The notes beneath the pieces were generated by a model. It ran no database searches and was not told the origin of the DNA. It was given only the letters and a program-made list of their open reading frames with translations. Position numbers and translations under genes: made by a program. Below, piece by piece: positions 1-5,395 of a stretch of 8,188 nucleotides of DNA; within the stretch, counting starts at the first letter, position 1; each line of letters begins with the position of its first letter. Source of the DNA: an uncultured Pleurocapsa sp. (GTDB taxonomy: Bacteria; Cyanobacteriota; Cyanobacteriia; Cyanobacteriales; Xenococcaceae); NCBI GenBank assembly GCA_937884735.1, contig CAKZYI010000239.1, positions 1 to 8,188 on the forward strand. The letters run 5' to 3'.

Positions 1-38
1 ATGCTGTTTTGATCGTCAACAATAAAGATTTTGATCAT
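1..38 (-). CDS. Response regulator receiver domain, N-terminus only (runs off the left edge)
   Basis: Reading the minus strand from an ATG at 38-36 gives MIKIFIVDDQNS before the window ends. A short beta strand followed by paired aspartates (D8, D9) is the classic opening of a CheY-like receiver domain, where the acidic pair binds Mg2+ next to the phospho-acceptor aspartate. The acceptor Asp, the conserved Thr/Ser and Lys, and any output domain lie outside the window, so the kind of regulator cannot be told. The start is chosen because the motif normally begins within a few residues of the N-terminus. I see no clear Shine-Dalgarno sequence before it, which is common in cyanobacteria. The gene diverges from the ABC-F gene across about 640 bp. 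Only 12 codons support the call, so it is plausible but not certain. Confidence 0.6.
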   Translation of the reverse strand, partial: MIKIFIVDDQNS

Positions 39-554
39 AGTTAGTAGATGAAAATAATAAATAATCTGAATTCAATCGGGGTAGCTTGTAATATCAATTT
101 GAAAGAAGAAATAAAAAACTAAATATTTATGGCTTGTTCGGCAGTTTTTCACTTTAAATGATGAACGTAGATACAAATAGCCTTAATACAAAAAAACTTT
201 AACAATTTCAACTCTAATAATTCGAATAGCTTCTTTCTTCTCAACTTTAGTTTGTCTCAAACGAATACAATTGTGAGGCAAATAAAGTTGCCAGTTTGCT
301 GATATTAACCTCCTTAATACCGATGAAATAGTTTACCAAAACTTAGGCATAATTACTACACACACATAATCGCCGATTTTTTCAATATGGGGTGTTTTTA
401 ATTCAGTTTTGAATCATAGAAAAAATAATTAGTCCACATTAATGCACTAATCATATAATAGAAAATGTACAAAAAAAGTAACAAAAATAAACAAAGCTAG
501 TCAAAAGACAGCACACATAGCACATATAAGGTGTAAGGGAATTAGTTTGCTCCT

Positions 555-629
555 ATGCGATCGCACACTTTGTTTTATGTCTTACTATCATGTCTGACAG
601 AAATATCAATCTATTGTTGCTTCAATTGA
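555..629 (+). CDS. Possible 24-codon upstream ORF (leader peptide candidate) before the ABC-F gene
   Basis: An ATG at 555 opens a 24-codon frame ending with TGA at 627-629, 46 bp before the ABC-F start. The peptide begins MRSHTLFYVLLSCL and is hydrophobic, with three cysteines. The nearest purine-rich sequence, AAGGGA at 535-540, is about 14 nt from the ATG, farther than usual. Seven bases overlapping the start codon, CTCCTAT (550-556), are perfectly complementary to ATAGGAG (661-667), which includes the ABC-F ribosome-binding site. Several antibiotic-resistance ABC-F genes are known to be controlled by upstream peptides, but that is not shown for this type of housekeeping-like paralog. A chance ORF is quite possible. 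Confidence 0.2.
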   Translation: MRSHTLFYVLLSCLTEISIYCCFN

Positions 630-662
630 ACTACCCTGACCTCAATACACTATCAACCTAAT

Positions 663-668
663 AGGAGA
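663..668 (+). promoter_or_regulatory. Ribosome-binding site of the ABC-F gene
   Basis: AGGAGA lies 7 nt before the ATG at 676, ideal spacing for a Shine-Dalgarno element. It is the only convincing ribosome-binding site among the genes whose start is in this window, and it fixes the ABC-F start. Confidence 0.75.
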
Positions 669-675
669 TGTATTA

Positions 676-2394
676 ATGCTACGATTAGAACACATAAGCA
701 AGATTTATACTACAGGAGAAGTTCTAAAAGACGTTACCTGGGAAGTTAAACCAGGAGAAAGAGTTGGTTTGGTAGGTGTCAACGGTGCAGGAAAATCTAC
801 CCAACTCAAAATTATTAGTGGCGAAGTTGAAGCAACATCGGGAGAAGTAATTCGTCCAGCCAGTCTTAAAATTGCTTATCTGACTCAAGAATTTGAGGTA
901 GAGCCAACGCGAACGGTTTATGAAGAATTCTGGACTGTTTTTACTGAAGCTAACGCTATTCAGCAAAAGATGAACCAGATCCAGCAGGATATGGAAACAG
1001 CAGAGCCAGATGAGCTAAATAGGTTGATCGATAAACTAGACAAACTACAGCGCAAATTTGAAGCGTTGGGTGGTTACACATTAGATGCACAGATTGAGAA
1101 AATTTTACCAGAAATGGGATTTTCTGCCGAAGATGGCGATCGCTTGGTAAGCTCTTACAGTGGTGGTTGGCAAATGCGAATGAGTTTGGGTAAAATTTTG
1201 CTGCAAGAGCCAGACATACTGCTATTGGATGAACCAACTAACCACCTAGATCTAGAAACTATTGAATGGTTAGAAAAGTATTTACGGGGAATAAATACGC
1301 CAATGGTAATTGTCTCCCACGATAGAGAGTTTTTAGACCGTCTCTGTACCAAAATTGTCGAAACCGAACGAGGGGTTTCTACTACTTATTTAGGCAACTA
1401 TTCTAATTACTTAAGCCAAAAAGCAGAAGCTAAAATAGCTCAGGGTGCTACTTTTGAAAGACAGCAAAAAGAAATAGCCAAACAACAAGAATTTATTGAA
1501 AAATTTCGTGCTAGTGCTACTCGCAGTACTCAAGCCAAAAGTAGAGAGAAACAATTAGACAAAATAGAACGAGTAGAAGCTCCGATTGCTGACTTGAGGA
1601 CTCTTAAATTTAAGTTCCCCCCCTCTCCAAGAAGCGGTAGAGATGTAATTGTAATTGATGACTTAGTTCATACCTTCAACAACAATATTTTGTTTTTGGG
1701 TGCAAATTTAACCATTGAAAGAGGCGATCGCATTGCAATTTTAGGGCCTAATGGCGCGGGTAAATCCACCCTTTTACGCATGATTATGGGGATGGAGGAG
1801 TTTGATGAAGGAACAGTTGAAATAGGCAAGCACAACGTTATTCCTGGCTATTTTGAGCAGAATCAAGCCGAAGCTTTAGACTTGAACAAAACCGTGATGA
1901 ATACAATTCACGATGAAGTTCCCAAGTGGACAAACGAAGAGGTACGTACTCTACTGGGACAATTTTTGTTTAGTGGGGAAAAAGCTTTTAAAAAAGTTGA
2001 AGCTCTTAGTGGAGGAGAAAAAGCTCGCTTGGCATTAGCTAAAATGCTTTTGACTCCTGCAAATTTGCTAATTCTGGATGAGCCTACTAATCACCTAGAT
2101 ATCCCTGCCAAAGAAATGCTAGAAGCTGCATTACAAGACTATGATGGCACAGTCGTCATTGTGTCTCATGATCGCTATTTTATTTCTCAGGTAGCCAACA
2201 AAATTGTTGAAATTCGCGATGGTGAGTTAGTCGAGTTTTTAGGAGACTATCATTATTATTTAGATAAGATTGAAGAAGAAAAAGAAAAAGCTAGACAAAA
2301 GATAGAGGCAGCAGAAAAAGCCGCTAAACAAGCTGCAAAAAGAGAAAAACAGGCTGAAAAAAAGAAAAACAAAAAAAAGAAAGCAAAAGCTTAA
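676..2394 (+). CDS. ABC-F family ATPase (ribosome-associated, duplicated ATP-binding cassette)
   Basis: This is a 572-residue soluble protein with two ABC ATPase domains and no membrane segments, the ABC-F layout. ABC-F proteins bind the ribosomal E site and act on translation or on stalled or drug-bound ribosomes; they are not transporters. Domain 1 has Walker A GVNGAGKST (34-42), signature YSGGWQMR (161-168), Walker B ILLLDEPTNHLD (181-192) and the H-loop SHD (214-216). A charged, helical linker (about 245-305) corresponds to the P-site tRNA-interaction motif. Domain 2 has Walker A GPNGAGKST (357-365), signature LSGGEKAR (444-451), Walker B LLILDEPTNHLD (464-475) and SHD (497-499). All catalytic motifs look intact. 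A helical insertion in domain 1 (about 94-130) fits the 'arm', and a lysine-rich tail (about 531-572) suits rRNA contact. The length is normal for Uup/YdiF/EttA-type members; I cannot assign a subfamily. The start is supported by AGGAGA 7 nt upstream. Confidence 0.95.
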   Translation: MLRLEHISKIYTTGEVLKDVTWEVKPGERVGLVGVNGAGKSTQLKIISGEVEATSGEVIRPASLKIAYLTQEFEVEPTRTVYEEFWTVFTEANAIQQKMNQIQQDMETAEPDELNRLIDKLDKLQRKFEALGGYTLDAQIEKILPEMGFSAEDGDRLVSSYSGGWQMRMSLGKILLQEPDILLLDEPTNHLDLETIEWLEKYLRGINTPMVIVSHDREFLDRLCTKIVETERGVSTTYLGNYSNYLSQKAEAKIAQGATFERQQKEIAKQQEFIEKFRASATRSTQAKSREKQLDKIERVEAPIADLRTLKFKFPPSPRSGRDVIVIDDLVHTFNNNILFLGANLTIERGDRIAILGPNGAGKSTLLRMIMGMEEFDEGTVEIGKHNVIPGYFEQNQAEALDLNKTVMNTIHDEVPKWTNEEVRTLLGQFLFSGEKAFKKVEALSGGEKARLALAKMLLTPANLLILDEPTNHLDIPAKEMLEAALQDYDGTVVIVSHDRYFISQVANKIVEIRDGELVEFLGDYHYYLDKIEEEKEKARQKIEAAEKAAKQAAKREKQAEKKKNKKKKAKA

Positions 2395-2396
2395 AA

Positions 2397-2431
2397 TGAT
2401 TACTAATTACTGATTACTGATTACTGATTAA
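2397..2431 (+). repeat. Heptanucleotide tandem repeat (TGATTAC)n
   Basis: Five 7-bp units sit head to tail: TGATTAC, TAATTAC, TGATTAC, TGATTAC, TGATTAA. The array fills almost the whole gap between the ABC-F stop and the next ATG. It resembles the short tandemly repeated repetitive sequences (STRR) known from cyanobacterial genomes. The last unit provides the TAA (2429-2431) that closes the frame just upstream of the next gene. Confidence 0.8.
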
Positions 2432-2434
2432 AAA

Positions 2435-2896
2435 ATGACATTAGATCGGCAGTTGGAAGTACTGATAAACGATGCAGCCAACTATGGTGTGCCGCCTGTA
2501 GTAATAGAAAAAGCGATCGCACCAGTGTTGAAAATGTTTGCTACTCAACTGCAACATTTGGAATATTATATTCTGCAAAATCTTGAAGAAGATTGGGTGT
2601 TAACTACTATCACCAATCCCCAGCTACAGCAAAATAAGAATGTAATTTATGCTTTTGTTTCAGTACAGGACGCTGCTAGATTCAGTGGTAAATCCGATCC
2701 CAATCTAATTGCGATGTCCATTCCTATTGCTCAACTATTGTTTAGATTATTTTCTTTACAGGAAGTAGATAGTATTATCTTTTTAGAAGCCTCTCACAAT
2801 CTTAGTCAAGGTGTTGAAATTGAGAGAGAACACTTATCAGAGTTAATACAGCAGCAAATCAAGCAACTAAGCAGTGTTCCTCCTGACATTGCTTGA
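2435..2896 (+). CDS. Conserved-looking hypothetical protein, 153 residues, downstream of ABC-F
   Basis: I do not recognise this family. The protein is 153 residues, has no cysteine, no signal peptide and no transmembrane helix, and should be cytoplasmic. The N-terminal 50 residues look alpha-helical (amphipathic, around the segment VIEKAIAPVLKMF). The middle (about 53-75) looks like beta strands (WVLTTITNP, NVIYAFVSV), and the C-terminus (about 124-145) is again helical and Glu/Gln-rich. The start is fixed: an in-frame TAA (2429-2431) stands one codon before the ATG, and there is no Shine-Dalgarno sequence. The gap of 40 bp to the ABC-F gene on the same strand, and the shared strong terminator at 2929-2966, suggest one transcript. 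A role in translation is only a guess from this neighbour. It contains one HIP1 octamer (2513-2520). Confidence 0.8.
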   Translation: MTLDRQLEVLINDAANYGVPPVVIEKAIAPVLKMFATQLQHLEYYILQNLEEDWVLTTITNPQLQQNKNVIYAFVSVQDAARFSGKSDPNLIAMSIPIAQLLFRLFSLQEVDSIIFLEASHNLSQGVEIEREHLSELIQQQIKQLSSVPPDIA

Positions 2897-2928
2897 TCGA
2901 ATCCTGTCTGCAAATTACATTTGAACCT

Positions 2929-2966
2929 AAAAAGCGATCGCAGATTGATATCTGCGGTCGCTTTTT
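2929..2966. terminator. Bidirectional Rho-independent terminator with HIP1 in the stem
   Basis: The left arm (2929-2945) and right arm (2950-2966) pair over 17 positions with one G-U wobble and a 4-nt loop, TGAT. The stem opens with AAAAA and closes with TTTTT, so a GC-rich core followed by a U tract is produced in both directions. It lies 32 bp after the plus-strand stop (2896) and 39 bp after the minus-strand oxidoreductase stop (3006), exactly where a shared terminator for convergent genes is expected. Confidence 0.85.
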
Positions 2967-3005
2967 AATTTTATGCTGTGCCAATAATCAATTTACACCG
3001 ATAAT

Positions 3006-4373
3006 TTACACAGACACGGTTTCTTTAGTTTTGGATGTAGCTTTTTCAGGTTTTTGAGGCGGTTCAATTTCCAACTGTAGAGATGGTTTTTCTGTAATTA
3101 AACGGGCACCTCTACCCAAAGTAATGTAGTTCCAAGCCCATTGAATCATTACCACCAATTTATTGTCAAATTCAATTAAATAATAAATGTGAGCAAAGAT
3201 CCAAATAACCCAAGCGACAAAGCCAGATAGTTTAGCAAAGCCTAAATTAGCAACGGCTTTGTTTTGTCCAATAACAGCCATACTACCTAGATCTGTATAG
3301 CTAAATTGCTCGACTGTTTTACCTTGAGTACGTTTAAGCAGCAAATCTGCTACATATTCCCCCTCTTTCATTGCTACAGGTGCTACTCCAGGTAAAGGAC
3401 GATCTCCTTGGTGAGGGAAGTTAGCCAAGTCGCCAATAACAAAGACATCATCGTAACCTTTTATACTGAGGTCTGGTTCTACCACTACTCTACCAGCACG
3501 GTCTAATTCTGCTCCAGTGCGATCGGCTAGTACTTTACCCATAAAGGATGCTCTAACTCCTGCAGCCCAAAGTATGGTGTGAGCATCGACGGTGAAAGTT
3601 TCATCACCTTGGCGATAGGTTACAGAATTATCAGCAATATTGGTAACTAAAGTTTGAGTCTGGACATCTACACCCAAATCTTCCAAAGCTTTTTGAGCAT
3701 CTGTAGAACATTTTTCAGGATACGGAGGCAAAATACGCCCCATACCTTCAAACAACAATACCCTTGCTTGAGTGGTGTCAATATCGCGAAAATCATCTTT
3801 AACAGACTGATGAGCAATCTCGGCGATCGCACCAGCTAATTCTACTCCAGTAGGACCACCACCAACAACTACAAAAGTCAGTAACGCCTTGCGCTTTTCG
3901 GGATTGGTTTCTTTTTCTGCTGCTTCAAAAGCCATGTAGATACGACGACGCATTTCTAGTGCATCTTCTACTGTTTTTAGCCCAGGTGCATCATCCTGCC
4001 ACTGATCGTTACCAAAGTAGTGGTGACTAACTCCCGTTGCAACTATCAACGCATCGTAGTCTAGCTCCTCTCTATCTTCCAAGAAGACTTTTTTCGCGTC
4101 TGCATCTATATCAACTACTTTATCCAATAAAACTTGAGTGTTTTGGTGTTTACTCAAAATTACTCGCAGAGGAGAAGCAATATCTGCAGGAGACAATGTA
4201 CCAGTAGCCACCTGATATAAGAGGGGTTGAAACAAGTGAAAGTTACGCTTATCAATCAAAGTAACTTTGACTGGAGCATCCTTGAGGGATTTTGCAGCAT
4301 AAAGTCCGCCAAAACCACCGCCTACGATAACTATATGAGGGACTGATGTCTGCTTAGTTTGAGTGTTGTTCAT
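3006..4373 (-). CDS. Type II NAD(P)H:quinone oxidoreductase (NDH-2), FAD-dependent
   Basis: A 455-residue single-subunit, non-proton-pumping NADH dehydrogenase, expected to pass electrons from NAD(P)H through FAD to plastoquinone at the thylakoid or plasma membrane. Two Rossmann folds are visible: the FAD fold with VIVGGGFGG (15-23), and the NAD(P)H fold with VVVGGGPTGVELAG (168-181). The acidic residue E209, in LLFEG at the end of the second strand of that fold, argues for NADH over NADPH. VIGDLA (312-317) is the second FAD-contact motif, and APVAMKEG (331-338) is the quinone-site helix. The C-terminal region (about 384-422), rich in Trp, Phe, Ile and Tyr, fits the amphipathic membrane-anchoring part, followed by a Pro/Lys-rich tail. 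Cyanobacteria usually carry several paralogs (NdbA, NdbB, NdbC); the length and the FHLFQPLLYQVATG segment fit this group, but I cannot choose one with confidence. No Shine-Dalgarno sequence precedes the ATG at 4373-4371. Confidence 0.93.
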   Translation of the reverse strand: MNNTQTKQTSVPHIVIVGGGFGGLYAAKSLKDAPVKVTLIDKRNFHLFQPLLYQVATGTLSPADIASPLRVILSKHQNTQVLLDKVVDIDADAKKVFLEDREELDYDALIVATGVSHHYFGNDQWQDDAPGLKTVEDALEMRRRIYMAFEAAEKETNPEKRKALLTFVVVGGGPTGVELAGAIAEIAHQSVKDDFRDIDTTQARVLLFEGMGRILPPYPEKCSTDAQKALEDLGVDVQTQTLVTNIADNSVTYRQGDETFTVDAHTILWAAGVRASFMGKVLADRTGAELDRAGRVVVEPDLSIKGYDDVFVIGDLANFPHQGDRPLPGVAPVAMKEGEYVADLLLKRTQGKTVEQFSYTDLGSMAVIGQNKAVANLGFAKLSGFVAWVIWIFAHIYYLIEFDNKLVVMIQWAWNYITLGRGARLITEKPSLQLEIEPPQKPEKATSKTKETVSV

Positions 4374-4467
4374 ATTGAATATTTTGAGGATAAATAATAA
4401 ATGCTGTCCTGAATAGATTTACTTGGATAGGAAAACTTTTAATTATTGCAAAATTATTTTGTCAGCA

Positions 4468-4497
4468 ATTATATACTAATATTAACTTTGATTAACT
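4468..4497 (-). promoter_or_regulatory. Candidate NDH-2 promoter: TATAAT with two upstream direct repeats
   Basis: On the minus strand a perfect -10 hexamer TATAAT occupies 4473-4468, about 95 bp before the NDH-2 ATG. No good -35 hexamer is at normal spacing. Instead two copies of ATTAACT (plus strand 4481-4487 and 4491-4497), 10 bp apart, cover the -35 region on one face of the helix. This could be an activator site replacing the -35 element. In such AT-rich DNA a chance TATAAT is easy, so confidence is low. Confidence 0.3.
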
Positions 4498-4765
4498 GAT
4501 ATGAAATCACTTTCCTGCAAAAAATCAGCTAATAAATATTTTTTTACTGTTCCAATCTCATTGATAGCTCTTTATTTCAGAGAAAGATGTAGCAAGCAAA
4601 ACAAAACTTGCATAAGTAATTGATATATCTTTTATAAGAGTAAGTAATCACTTTTAGATTAAGTTAATAATTGAATTAACAGATTCAAGTTGTATCAATC
4701 AATAGAGAGATTAAAACTATTTTTTAATTCAGCCTGATATTAAAAACAAAGTCATGAGTCTCTAA

Positions 4766-4791
4766 TTAACTTTAAAAATACTAAAAGTTAA
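4766..4791 (-). terminator. Weak AT-rich inverted repeat after the WD40 gene
   Basis: TTAACTTT (4766-4773) and AAAGTTAA (4784-4791) form an 8-bp stem with a 10-nt loop, 13 bp past the final WD40 stop on the minus strand. The stem has only one G-C pair and no clean U tract follows, so it would be a poor intrinsic terminator. It is listed because no better candidate exists in the gap. Confidence 0.25.
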
Positions 4792-4804
4792 AATCAACAA
4801 ATTC

Positions 4805-5395
4805 TTAAGGACAGATATCATTGTCATTATTATCTTGTTTTACCTGAGCATTAGTTTCTAGATAGTCCTCAATCCAACGGCAACCATTTTCGAGAGTATC
4901 TAAATTATGATTACGTTCTAAATCCCAGAGTTTAACCAGTTTGTCTTCAGAAACACTTGCCAACTGTTTACTATTAGGACTAAATGCTACATCCCAGACG
5001 CGATCGCTATGTCCCCGCAAAGTAGTTAGTAGTTTACCGTCGGCATCCCAGATTTTGATTGTATCATCGGCACTAGAGGAAGCTATTTTTTGACCATCAG
5101 GACTAAATTCTACATCTAAAACAGCTCCTGAATGAGCTGAAATAATTTTGATTAATTCCCCTTTAATGTTCCACAGCTTAATATTTTGCTCTTTACCTGC
5201 TGTAGCAATTATTTGTTTGTTGGGGCTAATGGCGACTGCTCTCAATCCTGTAGTGTCAGCGGGAATAGCTTTAATCAGGGTACCATCTCCTCGCCAGAGT
5301 TTGAGATAGCGATCGTGACTGACCGAAGCAATTAGCTGATTGTCTTGACTAAGGACAGTATCTGTGATGGTGGCTTGGTGAGCAAAAATTGTTTG
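4805..5395 (-). pseudogene. C-terminal four WD40 blades, in-frame continuation of the upstream WD40 gene after a TAA
   Basis: Directly after the stop at 5398-5396 the same reading frame stays open for 196 codons to TAA at 4807-4805. It encodes four WD40 blades starting near HQATITD, DTTGLRA, HSGAVLD and HSDRVWD, each exactly 41 residues apart. It then ends in a tail with CRWIEDYLETN and a terminal Cys, which resembles the C-terminal tail I know from cyanobacterial WD40 proteins. The first two blades are the most degenerate (the second has Asp where His is usual); the last two are near consensus. The first conventional start codon in this frame is a TTG at 5245-5243, within a blade and with only AGGA too close to it, so independent translation is unlikely. 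This is best read as the severed end of the upstream gene. If the stop is a sequencing error or is read through, it is simply the C-terminus of one intact protein. Confidence 0.75.

Larger units (their letters stand above)
39..675. other. Divergent intergenic region, AT-rich
   Basis: This 637-bp stretch lies between the divergent response-regulator start and the ABC-F start, so it should hold promoters for both. I find no long ORF, tRNA or clear terminator. It contains one HIP1 octamer (557-564), a possible 24-codon upstream ORF (555-629), a short inverted repeat ATTCA/TGAAT (401-405 and 410-414), and a minus-strand Shine-Dalgarno-like sequence (308-316) without a canonical start codon. No convincing sigma-70 -35/-10 pair stood out for the ABC-F gene: TTGAAC at 626-631 has no good -10 element at normal spacing. 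Confidence 0.6.
4374..4804. other. AT-rich intergenic region between two minus-strand genes
   Basis: This 431-bp region lies downstream of the WD40 gene and upstream of the NDH-2 gene. It holds a candidate NDH-2 promoter with 10-bp-spaced direct repeats and a weak AT-only hairpin after the WD40 gene. No HIP1 octamer, tRNA or convincing ORF is present. Its size and AT-richness suggest that the NDH-2 gene has its own promoter rather than being read from the WD40 gene. Confidence 0.6.

Noticed and set aside
557..564. GCGATCGC palindromes as operator sites
   Set aside because: At least nine copies scattered in genes and spacers match the genome-wide HIP1 repeat rather than a specific regulator site.
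724..1352. Minus-strand ORFs of 65-93 codons inside the ABC-F gene
   Set aside because: They overlap a complete, motif-rich ABC-F protein on the other strand and have no recognisable features.
2397..2431. The heptamer run as a CRISPR array or origin iterons
   Set aside because: Units are 7 bp with no spacers and no replication genes or DnaA boxes are near.
3654..3839. A 61-codon plus-strand ORF within the NDH-2 gene
   Set aside because: It is antisense to the well-supported oxidoreductase NAD-binding domain and shows no family signal.
4501..4623. A 40-codon plus-strand ORF (starts MKSLSCKKS) with a short hydrophobic stretch and three cysteines
   Set aside because: No Shine-Dalgarno sequence, low-complexity AT-rich DNA, and nothing to separate it from a chance ORF.
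4805..5245. A separate small WD40 gene starting at the TTG at 5245
   Set aside because: The TTG lies inside a blade, in phase with the upstream gene, and the WD40 sequence continues upstream of it to the TAA; independent initiation is unlikely.
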